22,968 bases of DNA from a bacterium (GCA_004562395.1 SFQY01000042.1:1-22968); one strand, 5' to 3'. Shown: positions 14,276-22,470, numbered from the stretch's first letter. Numbers and translations: made by a program. The notes: generated from the letters alone by a model not told the origin.

Positions 14276-14638
14276 TTATTCCGCGATAATAATATCCTTC
14301 AGGTCAACAACTTCCGCGTCCGCCCACAGCCGCTCCAGGTCATAGAACTTCCGGGCTTCCTCGGTGAAAACGTGGACAACGATGGTACCGTAATCCAGCA
14401 GCTCCCAGGCGCTGCCGTGATGGCCCTCCCGGCCCAGCATAGGCTCCCCCAGCTGCTCCAGGGTGTACTCGGCGTAGTCGCAGAGGGTCTTGACGTGGGT
14501 GTTGGAGGTGCCGGTGCAAATCAGAAAATAATCTGCCAGAGAGCTGACCTTGTCAATCTTCAAAAGCTTGATGTTCATGCCCTTCTTGGCGTCCAGCGCC
14601 CTGGTAACTTCAAAGGCGATTTCTTTCGGTGTTAACAT
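14276..14638 (-). CDS. rsfS: Ribosome silencing factor RsfS
   Basis: Binds ribosomal protein uL14 and blocks joining of subunits when nutrients are short. The 120-residue protein shows the family core: KLLKIDKVSSLADYFLICTG, SNTHVKTL, GREGHHGSAWELLDYGTIVVHVF and the ending RKFYDLERLWADAEVVDL. AGAAAGGAAAG precedes ATG 14638. It lies between the nadD-yqeK fusion (33-nt gap) and leuS (27-nt gap), a conserved neighbourhood in Firmicutes, where it is also called yqeL. Confidence 0.97.
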   Translation of the reverse strand: MLTPKEIAFEVTRALDAKKGMNIKLLKIDKVSSLADYFLICTGTSNTHVKTLCDYAEYTLEQLGEPMLGREGHHGSAWELLDYGTIVVHVFTEEARKFYDLERLWADAEVVDLKDIIIAE

Positions 14639-14671
14639 AACATCTTTCCTTTCTGGGGATCTGTCTCATAC

Positions 14672-15862
14672 TCAGCAGGGATCGCTGCCCCCGTTCAGAT
14701 ACGCCAGGGCCTCTCTCGATTCCGGCGATACCTCGCTGCCCTGCTTTTTCAGGTGTTCCATGGTCATCTCCAGCCCCAGCTTCAGCGCCGAGGGCAGGTC
14801 GGTGAAGGCCAGAGCGCGCAGCTTCTCCACCCCGGGGAAATCCCGGTTTGGCTCCATATAGTCTGCCACATAAACGATGGTTTCAAGCAGGTTCATCCCG
14901 GCTTTTCCGGTGGTGTGGTAGCGGATGGCGCTGACCACCGCTTCGTTCTCTCCGAAAATCCGCTCCGCCACCAGAGATCCTGTCAGAGCGTGGAGGGTTT
15001 TGGGATATTTTCTGGAAAAATCACTGAGTATTTTACCATAGGCCTCACACAATGTCAATTGCAAGGGGCCGTCCAGCGCCTTGGTAATATCGTGGAGGAC
15101 CCCCGCCCGGGCGGCATCGGTGACATCCGCGCCCCAGCGTTCGGCCAGCTCCACCGCCGTATCCCGGCAGCCCAGCACATGGGCCACCCGGTTGGGGTTC
15201 AGCAGGCTCACCACCACCTGTTCCAGCTCCTCCATGGGAAGGTTTTTCCACCGGGCGCTCACGTCGTACAGTCCGTTTTCCCGGATGTAATCCCCCACTC
15301 CCGCCGGAAGAAAGGCATCGGCGCAGTGAAACGCCAGCAGCCGGCGCATCTGGGTGGAGGAAATGGGGATCACATCGTTTTTCACCAGCTCCACCTTTGC
15401 CCCCTGGCGCTGAAGCTCGGACCGCTTTTCCTTGATGGCGGCTTCCTCGTTCTTCTCGCCCCGGCAGAAGACCCCCAGGGTGGTGTTTTTCAAAATCTTT
15501 CTGGCATTTTTCCAGCTGTCAAAGGACAGGAGCATGTCGGTGCCCATGAGCAGCACCAGCTCCGCGCGGGGGTACAGCTTTTTCAGGGCCGTCACCGTCT
15601 CCACGGTGTAGCTGACCCCCTCCCGGCACAGCTCGATGTCGGAGACCTGGATCTGGGGGCAGTCCGCCGCCGCGATGCGCAGCATGTCCAGCCGCTGCTC
15701 CGGCGTCGGGGAATTCTCCGGCAGCTGCTTATGAGGCGCGATCCGGTCCGGGATCAACAGCAGCCTGGATAGCCCCAGAGCCGTGATGGCCTGCTGTGCC
15801 GCCTGGATGTGCCCGATATGGGGTGGGTTGAAGGTTCCGCCAAAGATACCGATTCGTTCCAT
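14672..15862 (-). CDS. nadD: NadD-YqeK fusion: nicotinate-nucleotide adenylyltransferase plus HD-domain hydrolase
   Basis: A single 396-residue frame carries two proteins that are usually separate neighbours. Residues 1-200 are NadD, which makes nicotinic acid adenine dinucleotide: GIFGGTFNPPHIGH (5-18, HxGH-type nucleotidyl transfer motif), LLMGTDMLLSFDSW and ISSTQMRR (167-174). Residues about 210-396 are YqeK-like, an HD-superfamily enzyme known in the family as a diadenosine tetraphosphate hydrolase: H228, H257-D258 in GVLHDITK, H291, H316 in RYHTTG, and D334 in YVADYMEPNR. The start is ATG 15862, where the family begins, although the frame stays open upstream into repeat DNA; the ribosome binding site GGGGGA is modest. 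Followed by rsfS and leuS. Confidence 0.95.
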   Translation of the reverse strand: MERIGIFGGTFNPPHIGHIQAAQQAITALGLSRLLLIPDRIAPHKQLPENSPTPEQRLDMLRIAAADCPQIQVSDIELCREGVSYTVETVTALKKLYPRAELVLLMGTDMLLSFDSWKNARKILKNTTLGVFCRGEKNEEAAIKEKRSELQRQGAKVELVKNDVIPISSTQMRRLLAFHCADAFLPAGVGDYIRENGLYDVSARWKNLPMEELEQVVVSLLNPNRVAHVLGCRDTAVELAERWGADVTDAARAGVLHDITKALDGPLQLTLCEAYGKILSDFSRKYPKTLHALTGSLVAERIFGENEAVVSAIRYHTTGKAGMNLLETIVYVADYMEPNRDFPGVEKLRALAFTDLPSALKLGLEMTMEHLKKQGSEVSPESREALAYLNGGSDPC

Positions 15863-15924
15863 TTTTATATCCCCCGCTCTTTTGAATGGAAAATGAATGA
15901 TTCCCTCATGGCAGCGTTTTTGGT

Positions 15925-16104
15925 GTAAATGATCGTTTAGCGCAGCAAGGTTGCGTCCACCACCTGTCATTGCGAGGAGCGCAGCGACGTGGCAATCCGT
16001 TTCTCCTTGGGAACGGTACGAATTGGGACATGTTGCAAGGGGAACGGATTGCCTCGCAATGACAGGTGGTAGACATACCCTTGGTGCGCTAAACGTTCAT
16101 TTAC
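15925..16104. repeat. Palindromic intergenic element with inverted end motifs (copy D, GCGAGG type)
   Basis: The 20-bp ends GTAAATGATCGTTTAGCGCA (15925-15944) and TGCGCTAAACGTTCATTTAC (16085-16104) are inverted copies with one mismatch. Inside, 15955-15977 and 16052-16074 are inverted copies at 22 of 23 positions (core CCTGTCATTGCGAGG). GGCAATCCGTT (15991-16001) mirrors AACGGATTGCC (16043-16053). The left arm has an extra AGCGCAGCGACGT segment that the right arm lacks. The gap 15863-16274 is filled by this element and the tandem module after it, plus about 65 bp of AT-rich DNA; no gene is supported. Confidence 0.9.
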
Positions 16105-16206
16105 CATAGCACTGCACTTGCGGTCGAGGGGCCCAAAGGATGTGCGTCTACCACCCGAAGTGCGTAACGCATTTGCCGCGGGCCTTGCCCGCTAAACGAT
16201 CATTTA
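16089..16206. repeat. Intergenic repeat module, copy 2 (GGTCGAGGGGCCC type), in tandem with copy D
   Basis: It shares its left end motif (CTAAACGTTCATTTACC) with the right end of the preceding element and ends in CTAAACGATCATTTA (16192-16206), so the two end motifs are direct repeats. The interior matches window positions 1-115: GGTCGAGGGGCCC, AGGATGTG, CGTAACGCATT and CCGCGGGCCTTGCCCG are all present in the same order. Confidence 0.82.
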
Positions 16207-16274
16207 ACGCAGGAAATTCTGGTAAATCAGATGATATTTACAATTTCCGGTATGCCATAATTTTCAATTTTCAA

Positions 16275-16748
16275 TTATTGATTATCCTTCCTAAGCTGCT
16301 TTTCCCGGTCCCGCTCAATGGCCTTCTCGATGGCCTGTTCCCGGAAATACTGGTTGCGCTGCTCCCGGGCGGCTCTGGCAGCCTGACGGCGGGCTCTCGC
16401 GCCCTTGCCCACAGGATCGGACTTGCTCTTGGGCAGCTCCCTGCGCTTTGCCCGGCCGGTCTGGTTGCGCTCGGCCTGGCACTTCTCGCTGAAGCGCCAG
16501 ATGACGAATTTGGAACCGACGCAGGAGATTCCATCGGCGCCGGTGGCTTCACAGATGGCATCGCTGGCCTCCCGGGCACTCATCAGCGCGGTTTCCAGCA
16601 CCTTGCCCTTCACCAGCTCCCGGGCGGTGAGCAGCCGGTCCGCCTCGGCAACCACCGCTTCGGTAACGCCGTCCTTGCCCACCATCAGGGTGGTTTCCAG
16701 GGAATTTGCCTGGGCGCGGAACTCCGCCCGCTGTTTACTTGTCAGCAT
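16275..16748 (-). CDS. yhbY: YhbY-family (CRM domain) RNA-binding protein
   Basis: 157 residues. The first roughly 97 are a CRM domain as in YhbY, which associates with pre-50S ribosomes: MLTSKQRAEFRAQANSL, MVGKDGVTEAVV (with the GKxG loop), ELVKGKVLE and the ending GSKFVIWRFSEK. A further 60 residues form a very basic, Arg/Lys/Gln-rich tail that the short family members lack; it may add nonspecific RNA contact. ATG 16748 lies inside the end of rdgB (14-nt overlap) and has AAGGAGG just upstream, so the two are translationally coupled. A link to ribosome assembly fits the nearby rsfS. Confidence 0.92.
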   Translation of the reverse strand: MLTSKQRAEFRAQANSLETTLMVGKDGVTEAVVAEADRLLTARELVKGKVLETALMSAREASDAICEATGADGISCVGSKFVIWRFSEKCQAERNQTGRAKRRELPKSKSDPVGKGARARRQAARAAREQRNQYFREQAIEKAIERDREKQLRKDNQ

Positions 16749-17340
16749 AGCCTGCCTCCTTCAATTTTTCATAGAAAACCTTCAGGGCGTTTGCCCGGTG
16801 GGACACCCGGTTCTTTTCCTCAGGGCTCAGCTCTGCCGTGGATTTCCCCAGAGGCGGATAGTAGAAAATGGGGTCGTAGCCGAAGCCGTTTTCTCCCCGG
16901 GGCTCCCGGAGCAGCTCCCCATGAATCTCGCCCCGGGCCTGGATGGTTTTTCCCTCGGGGGTCACCATGGTGATGACGCAGACGAACTGAGCCTGCCGCT
17001 GACCGTCGGGAACGGATTCCGTATTTTTCAGCAGCAGCTGCAGCCGGCCCCAGTCGTCCAGGGTATCGTCGAAGCCGTACCGGGCGGAATAGATCCCCGG
17101 CTCCCCGTTCAGGGCGTCCACAGCAATGCCGGAATCGTCCGCCAGGGCGGGCAGGCCGGTGGCCTTCATTACCGCGTCGGCCTTCAGGAAGGAATTTTCC
17201 TCAAAGGTGGTGCCGGTCTCCTCCACGTCGATGTCCACCCCCAGCTCGGATTCCATCACCAGCTGGATGTCAAACTGCTCCGTGATGCGGCTGATCTCCT
17301 CTAATTTGTGCTTATTTTTGCTTGCCAAAACAACTTTCAT
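16735..17340 (-). CDS. rdgB: XTP/dITP pyrophosphatase (RdgB/HAM1 family)
   Basis: House-cleaning enzyme that hydrolyses dITP, ITP and XTP so they are not built into nucleic acids. The 201-residue protein starts MKVVLASKNKHKLEEI; conserved features are TFEENSFLKA (45-54), ADDSG (67-71, catalytic Asp), GFGYDPIF (152-159) and SHR (180-182). The start is ATG 17340, with CAGGAGAT upstream; the open frame extends further but only through non-family sequence. Its end overlaps yhbY by 14 bases. A palindromic element at 17367-17477 lies between it and ftsY, and would form part of its leader or of a longer transcript. Confidence 0.97.
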   Translation of the reverse strand: MKVVLASKNKHKLEEISRITEQFDIQLVMESELGVDIDVEETGTTFEENSFLKADAVMKATGLPALADDSGIAVDALNGEPGIYSARYGFDDTLDDWGRLQLLLKNTESVPDGQRQAQFVCVITMVTPEGKTIQARGEIHGELLREPRGENGFGYDPIFYYPPLGKSTAELSPEEKNRVSHRANALKVFYEKLKEAGYADK

Positions 17341-17366
17341 AGTATCTCCTGTTTTTGAGTCTCCAT

Positions 17367-17477
17367 CGTAGGGCGGGGTCATGACCCCGCCGACGCACCT
17401 GTGGCTTTGTATCGTTACGTCTATTCAGAAAGACCGCGTTTCCTCCCTGCTCGGCGGGGTCATGACCCCGCCCTACG
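17367..17477. repeat. Paired GC-rich palindrome element (GTAGGGCGGGG type), copy 1
   Basis: 17367-17392 and 17452-17477 are perfect inverted copies (26/26). Each arm itself contains the palindrome GGCGGGGTCATGACCCCGCC. The 59-nt middle starts ACGCACCTGTGG and ends CCTCCCTGCT. Unlike most elements here it has no AAATGATCGTTTA frame. It lies between ftsY and rdgB. Confidence 0.92.
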
Positions 17478-17516
17478 AGAGGTACAAATGATTCTTTTCC
17501 GTAAAGTATCTCCAAA

Positions 17517-18422
17517 TCAGAGCAGCGCGTCCACGAAATCTCTTGCCACAAAAGGCATCAGGTCATCCGCCTGCTCGCCCACGCCCACATATTTCACGGG
17601 GATCTGCAGGGCATCCGCCACGGCAATGACGATGCCGCCCTTGGCGGTGCCGTCCAGCTTGGTCAGGGCAATGGCGGTGACGCCGGCAATCTCCTTGAAC
17701 TGCTTTGCCTGGATCAGGCCGTTCTGTCCGGTGGTGCCGTCCAGCACCAGCAGTACTTCCTTCGCCGCGTTGGGCAGCTCCCGGCCCACAATGCGGCTGA
17801 TCTTGTTCAGCTCATTCATCAGGTTGGCCTTGTTGTGCAGCCGTCCGGCGGTGTCGATAAGGATCACGTTCACATCCCTGGCTCTGGCAGCCTGAATGCC
17901 GTCGAAAACCACAGAGGCAGGGTCCGCCCCCTCATGCTGCCGGACGATGTCCGCACCGCTGCGGCCCGCCCAGATCTCCAGCTGGTCCGCAGCGGCGGCC
18001 CGGAAGGTATCCCCCGCGATGAGCAGGACCTTCTTCCCCTGGTCCGTCAGCTGTTTGGCCAGCTTACCGATGGTGGTGGTCTTACCCACGCCGTTGACGC
18101 CGATGACCAGAATCACCGAGGGCTTCGTGGACAGGTTCAGCTCCGTGTCTCCCACGTTCAGCATATCCACCAGAATGTCCTTCAGAGCCTCCCTGGCTTC
18201 TTCCGTGGATTTCAGATGCTGCTCCCGCACTGCCCTGCGCAGCCGGTCGGTGGCCTTCACGGCGGTATCCACACCCAGATCCGCCAGGATCAGGCTCTCC
18301 TCCAGCTCGTCGTAAAAGTCGTCGTCAATTTCGGAAAAACCGGAAAACACGCTGCCCAGAGTGCCGCTCAAAGCGTCCCGGGTCTTGGTAAGTCCGGCCT
18401 TGATCTTGTCAAAAAATCCCAT
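17517..18422 (-). CDS. ftsY: Signal recognition particle receptor FtsY
   Basis: GTPase that docks SRP-ribosome complexes at the membrane for co-translational insertion. 301 residues in the short Gram-positive form, without a long acidic A domain. An N domain (1-95) is followed by the NG GTPase: G1 GVNGVGKTTT (108-117), DTFRAAAADQL (138-148), DTAGR (190-194) and TKLDGTAKGG (254-263). The N-terminus MGFFDKIKAGLTKTRD is typical of an amphipathic membrane-targeting helix. ATG 18422 is preceded by AAAGGAGA; the frame extends upstream only into repeat DNA. It follows smc in the usual smc-ftsY order, but with a palindromic element between them. Confidence 0.98.
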   Translation of the reverse strand: MGFFDKIKAGLTKTRDALSGTLGSVFSGFSEIDDDFYDELEESLILADLGVDTAVKATDRLRRAVREQHLKSTEEAREALKDILVDMLNVGDTELNLSTKPSVILVIGVNGVGKTTTIGKLAKQLTDQGKKVLLIAGDTFRAAAADQLEIWAGRSGADIVRQHEGADPASVVFDGIQAARARDVNVILIDTAGRLHNKANLMNELNKISRIVGRELPNAAKEVLLVLDGTTGQNGLIQAKQFKEIAGVTAIALTKLDGTAKGGIVIAVADALQIPVKYVGVGEQADDLMPFVARDFVDALL

Positions 18423-18503
18423 AAAAATCTCCTTTATTTGCAGATATAAGCGATCAGACAGAAAATCGAAAGAACCATTCCGCCGCCGCAGAGATTGTCG
18501 TAT

Positions 18504-18686
18504 AAATGATCGTTTACGCTTGCACTCACTGTAGGGCGGGGGCTTGCCCCCGCCGACGCACCTATGGTTATACATATTTGCGTTTGACGCAGCAGATTGC
18601 ACATCTCACCTGCTCGGCGGGGGCAAGCCCCCGCCCTACGATGGGTGCAATATGAATCGGTGCGTCGGTGCGCTAAACGATCCTTT
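18504..18686. repeat. Palindromic intergenic element with inverted end motifs (copy E), holding a GTAGGGCGGGG palindrome pair
   Basis: Ends AAATGATCGTTTACGC (18504-18519) and GCGCTAAACGATCCTTT (18670-18686) are inverted copies. Inside, 18521-18555 and 18615-18649 match as inverted copies at about 32 of 35 positions, with the arm GGCGGGGGCTTGCCCCCGCC on the left and its complement on the right. The middle begins ACGCACCTATGG and ends CACCTGCT, like the unframed element at 17367-17477. The gap between smc and ftsY (18423-18762) contains nothing else that I can support beyond the heptamer array. Confidence 0.92.
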
Positions 18687-18729
18687 CCATGAGGAATTCA
18701 GAGAACAGCGGAATCGTTACAGATCGGGA

Positions 18730-18764
18730 ATATCTGATATCTGATATCTTGTATCTGATATCTT
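18730..18764. repeat. Five tandem heptamers of the form ATATCTN, touching the smc stop codon
   Basis: Read on the plus strand: ATATCTG, ATATCTG, ATATCTT, GTATCTG, ATATCTT. The last unit runs into the complement of the smc TAA stop (18763-18765). The same heptamer (AGATATN on the other strand) recurs in the elements at 10916-10950, 11283-11314 and 22530-22574. Confidence 0.85.
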
Positions 18765-21700
18765 ATTCCACGATTCCCAAATATTCTTCCATCTGGTTCA
18801 GGTCCAGGCGCAGCAGCTTGGAAACGCCCTGCTCCTGCATGGTGACGCCGTAGAGAACGTCGGCGGATTCCATGGTGCCCCGGCGGTGGGTGATGACGAT
18901 GAACTGGGTTTTCTTCGCCAGGTTGTGCAGGTAACTGGCAAACCGCTCCACGTTCCGGTCATCCAGAGCCGCGTCGATCTCGTCCAGCAGGCAGAAGGGC
19001 GTGGGCCGCACCTTCAAAATGGCGAAGTACAGCGCCGTGGCCACAAAGGCCTTTTCGCCGCCGGAGAGCAGCGTGATGGTCTTGACCTGCTTTCCCGGGG
19101 GCTGGACCCGGATCTCGATGCCGCAGGTCAGGGGGTTCTCCGGATCCTCCAGGATCAGCTGGCCCTTGCCGCCGCCGAACATCTCCTCGAAGGTCTGGCC
19201 GAAGTAGTGGTCGATCTTTCCGAATTCCGCCACGAAAATGGCGGTCATCTCCTTGGTGATGTCCCGGATCACGCTCTCCAGCTCCCGCTTGGAATTCAGC
19301 ACGTCATCCCGCTGCCCGGCAAGGTAAGAATAGCGCTCGTTGACCCGGGCATATTCCTCGATGGCGCCCAGGTTGGGGGTGCCCAGAGCGGCGATCTTCC
19401 GCTTCAGCTCCGCCGCCCGGCGGTTGCCGGAAGCCACATTCTCAATTTCACCCCGGTGTTCGGCGGCGGTGCCGGGGGTCAGGCCGTAGGAGTCCCACAG
19501 CTTGTCCACGATCTGCCGCTCCTCCATGTCGGAGGTCACCTTCTTCTGCTCCAGCAAGGCGCAGGCCCGCTCCATATTCAGGATGTCCTTGTTTTTCTCC
19601 TGGGCCTCCCGCTCCGCTCTGGTCTTGGAGGCTTCCGCCTCCGCCCGGTCGGAGAGGGTCTTCTGCATCTGGGCGCTCATCTCGGCGCTTTGCCGGTCGT
19701 TCTCCTCCTGGCGGTTCTTCAGCCGGGTGATCTCCTCCTCCAGACGGGCGGAGTCCTCCCGGATGGCATCCATCAGGGCGATCTTCTTCTCCCGGTCTCC
19801 CTCCATGGCGGAGCGCAGGCCCTGCAGGTCCTCAATATGGGCCAGGGCGGTGGAGCGCTCGGCGTCCAGAGCCGCCTCCTCGGTCTTCAGGGCGGTCATC
19901 CGGTCGGAGATCTCCGCGTTGGCCCGGGCCGCCTCGGACTGGCTGCCCTCCAGCTGGGCCAGGGTCTGCCGGGTCTGCTCAAGCTGCTGGGTATAGACCT
20001 GAATTTTCGCCTGCTGGGCGGCGTAGCGCTCCCGGTCGGAGCTGCTCCGCTGATCCAGCGCGTCCCGCTCCCGGGCAGCGGCGTCCTGCGCCTCCTGGAT
20101 GGCGTTCAGGAGAATTTCAAACTGCTTTTCCTGGCCCTGGAGGCGCAGCACCTGATCCTCCGCCTCCCGGAGCTGATCCCGGGCGGCGCTGATCTGGAAC
20201 TCCACCTGGTCGCACTGGCGCTGGGCCTCCTGCAGCTCGGCCTGGGTGACCATTTTCTCCTGCTGCAGCTTTTTTTCCCGGGCGGTGAGCTTTTCCAGCT
20301 CGTTGGCCCGGGACAGAATGCCCGCTTCCTTGTTGACGGAGCCGCCGGTCATGGAGCCGCCGGGGTTCATGACCTGTCCGTCCAGGGTGACGATCTTAAA
20401 CCGGCTGTGGTATTTCTGGGACATCTGGATGGCGGCATCCATGTCCTGAACGATCACCGTCCGTCCCAGCAGGTTCTCCACGATCCCCTGGTACTGCTGT
20501 TCGCTGGTCACCAGCCGGGAGGCGATCCCCACAAAGCCCCGGCAGTTTTCCAGGCCGTTCTCCTGCAGAAGCCTGCCCTGAATGCTGCTCAGGGGCAGGA
20601 AGGTGGCCCGGCCGCCGCCGGTTCGCTTCAAATAGGAGATGGCGGCCTTGCCGTCGGCCTCGCTGCCCACCACGATCTGCTGCATGGCGGCGCCCAGGGC
20701 GATTTCAATGGCCACGGTGTAGCTGTCCTCGGTACGGATCAGCCGGGAGACCGGTCCGTGGACATTGCGCAGAGCGCCCCGCTGGGCCTCCTGCATCACC
20801 ATCCGGACGGCCTTGTTGTAGCTTTCAAAATCCCGCTCCATGGCCCGGAACACCCGTGCCTTGGCGGTCACGGAGTCCAGCTGGGCGGTGAGCTCCCGCT
20901 CCTTCTGCTGCAGCTCATCCCGGCGCTTGAGCCGGGTATTCTGACGCAGGGTATACCCTGCGATGGTGTTGTTCGCGGCGGTGACATTCTCCTGGGCCTG
21001 CCGCAGCTCCCTGAGGCACTGGTCCAGATTGCTCTGGGCCTCGTGGCGCCGGGCCGCTCCCGCGGACAGGTCGCCGCTGAGCTGCTCCAGCCGCTCCCGG
21101 GTCTGGACCATGCTCTCCTCCAGGCCCCGGACATCGGCCTGCCGGCCGGCAATGTCCGCCGCCAGGGAGGATTCCTTCCCCCGCAGCTCCAGGAACTGCC
21201 GGGTCATGCCCTGGGCATTGGCCGTCATGGCGGCAAGCTCCCCCTGAAGCTTCTCCAGCTCCCGGCGCTTTTCCGAAAGGGTCTGCTCGATCTGGCTGAT
21301 CCGGCTGCGGGTCTGGTCGATCTGGGCCACGATGCCGCCGCTGCGGTCGGCCTGACCCTTCAGTTCTTCCTCGATCCGGCTGAGATTGCCGTTGTTATTT
21401 TCCACATTGCCCCGGAGGACTGCCATCTGGCCGTCCAGCTGCTGATGGGTGCTGGACAGCATATTCACCTTCACCCGGACGGTCTCCAGCTCCCCGTCCC
21501 GCTGGCGCAGGAGATCGCCCATATCCTCCGCCTGCCGGTAGAGGGCATCCAGGTCGTCATGAGCCTGCTGAAGCACAAAGGAAGCGGAAGCGTAGTCCTC
21601 CTCCGCCTTTTTGGCGGCGGCGGTCAGCTTATCCAGGGTATCCAGCCAGACGGCCACCTCAACGCCCTTCAGCTCGTCCTTCAGCTCCAGATATTTTTTG

Positions 21701-22335
21701 GCCTTCTCCGACTGGGCCTTCAGGGGCTCCAGCTGCAGCTCCAGCTCGGAAACCTTGTCGCCGATGCGCAGCAGGTTTTCCTCCGTATGCTCCAGCTTCC
21801 GCTCCGTTTCCTCCTTGCGGTGGCGGTACTTGGAGATGCCCGCCGCCTCCTCGAAGATCTCCCGCCGGTCGGCGCTTTTCAGGGAGAGGATCTCATCGAT
21901 TCTGCCCTGGCCGATGTTGGAATAGCCCTCCCGGCCCAGGCCGGTGTCCATGAACATCTCGTTGATGTCCCGGAGCCGGGCGGACTGCTTGTTGATGTAA
22001 TATTCACTGTCTCCGGAACGGTAATACCGCCGGGTGACCATGACCTCGTCAGCGTCGTAGGCCAGCGCCCGGTCGGAATTGTCCAGAGTCAGCGTGGCCT
22101 CCGCGAAGCCTACGGCGGCCCGCTTCTGGGTGCCGCCGAAGATCACATCCTCCATCTTCGCGCCCCGGAGGGTCTTGGAGCTCTGCTCGCCCATGACCCA
22201 GAGGATGGCGTCGGAAATGTTGGACTTGCCGGAGCCGTTGGGTCCGACGATGGCGGTAATGTCATCGCCGAACCGGATCAGGGTCTTGTCCGGAAAGGAT
22301 TTGAAGCCCTGTAATTCCAATGATTTCAGATACAC
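18763..22335 (-). CDS. smc: Chromosome segregation/condensation protein SMC
   Basis: ATPase of the bacterial condensin complex (with ScpA/ScpB); 1190 residues, full length. Walker A is GPNGSGKSN (31-39). Two long coiled coils flank a hinge domain at roughly 500-665, where GPVSRLIRTEDSYTVAIEIA and the glycine-rich NPGGSMTGGS are typical. The C-terminal head has the ABC signature LSGGEKA (1090-1096) and Walker B CLLDEIDAALDD (from 1115). The start is GTG 22335, giving MYLKSLELQGFKSF as in other SMC proteins; a GAGG ribosome binding site lies about 10 nt upstream. It has its own promoter at 22372-22400. rnc, a common upstream partner, is not in the window. Confidence 0.98.
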   Translation of the reverse strand: MYLKSLELQGFKSFPDKTLIRFGDDITAIVGPNGSGKSNISDAILWVMGEQSSKTLRGAKMEDVIFGGTQKRAAVGFAEATLTLDNSDRALAYDADEVMVTRRYYRSGDSEYYINKQSARLRDINEMFMDTGLGREGYSNIGQGRIDEILSLKSADRREIFEEAAGISKYRHRKEETERKLEHTEENLLRIGDKVSELELQLEPLKAQSEKAKKYLELKDELKGVEVAVWLDTLDKLTAAAKKAEEDYASASFVLQQAHDDLDALYRQAEDMGDLLRQRDGELETVRVKVNMLSSTHQQLDGQMAVLRGNVENNNGNLSRIEEELKGQADRSGGIVAQIDQTRSRISQIEQTLSEKRRELEKLQGELAAMTANAQGMTRQFLELRGKESSLAADIAGRQADVRGLEESMVQTRERLEQLSGDLSAGAARRHEAQSNLDQCLRELRQAQENVTAANNTIAGYTLRQNTRLKRRDELQQKERELTAQLDSVTAKARVFRAMERDFESYNKAVRMVMQEAQRGALRNVHGPVSRLIRTEDSYTVAIEIALGAAMQQIVVGSEADGKAAISYLKRTGGGRATFLPLSSIQGRLLQENGLENCRGFVGIASRLVTSEQQYQGIVENLLGRTVIVQDMDAAIQMSQKYHSRFKIVTLDGQVMNPGGSMTGGSVNKEAGILSRANELEKLTAREKKLQQEKMVTQAELQEAQRQCDQVEFQISAARDQLREAEDQVLRLQGQEKQFEILLNAIQEAQDAAARERDALDQRSSSDRERYAAQQAKIQVYTQQLEQTRQTLAQLEGSQSEAARANAEISDRMTALKTEEAALDAERSTALAHIEDLQGLRSAMEGDREKKIALMDAIREDSARLEEEITRLKNRQEENDRQSAEMSAQMQKTLSDRAEAEASKTRAEREAQEKNKDILNMERACALLEQKKVTSDMEERQIVDKLWDSYGLTPGTAAEHRGEIENVASGNRRAAELKRKIAALGTPNLGAIEEYARVNERYSYLAGQRDDVLNSKRELESVIRDITKEMTAIFVAEFGKIDHYFGQTFEEMFGGGKGQLILEDPENPLTCGIEIRVQPPGKQVKTITLLSGGEKAFVATALYFAILKVRPTPFCLLDEIDAALDDRNVERFASYLHNLAKKTQFIVITHRRGTMESADVLYGVTMQEQGVSKLLRLDLNQMEEYLGIVE

Positions 22336-22371
22336 AGCAAAACCTCATGTCAAAAGAGTATAATTCAGTTT

Positions 22372-22400
22372 ATTATATTCGAAACACACGCAGATTGCAA
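22372..22400 (-). promoter_or_regulatory. Sigma-A promoter of smc-ftsY
   Basis: Minus-strand TTGCAA (22395-22400), 17-bp spacer, TATAAT (22372-22377). Transcript start near 22365, about 30 nt before GTG 22335. It lies between the smc start and the truncated palindromic element that begins at 22471. Confidence 0.8.
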
Positions 22401-22470
22401 GAATTTCTTTTTCCTTTCCCCCGGAACAAGGCCATCCGTTTCAGGATCCCAAAGCAGCGTATTTCGCGGG

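Noticed and set aside
12080..14635. 851-codon open frame on the plus strand opposite leuS and rsfS
   Set aside because: Same explanation: shadow of leuS, spanning two real minus-strand genes, with low-complexity His/Gly/Leu-rich translation.
18886..22314. 1142-codon open frame on the plus strand opposite smc
   Set aside because: It mirrors a full-length SMC gene with all motifs. Long antisense frames arise in GC-rich genes from codon bias; its translation has no family features and no ribosome binding site.
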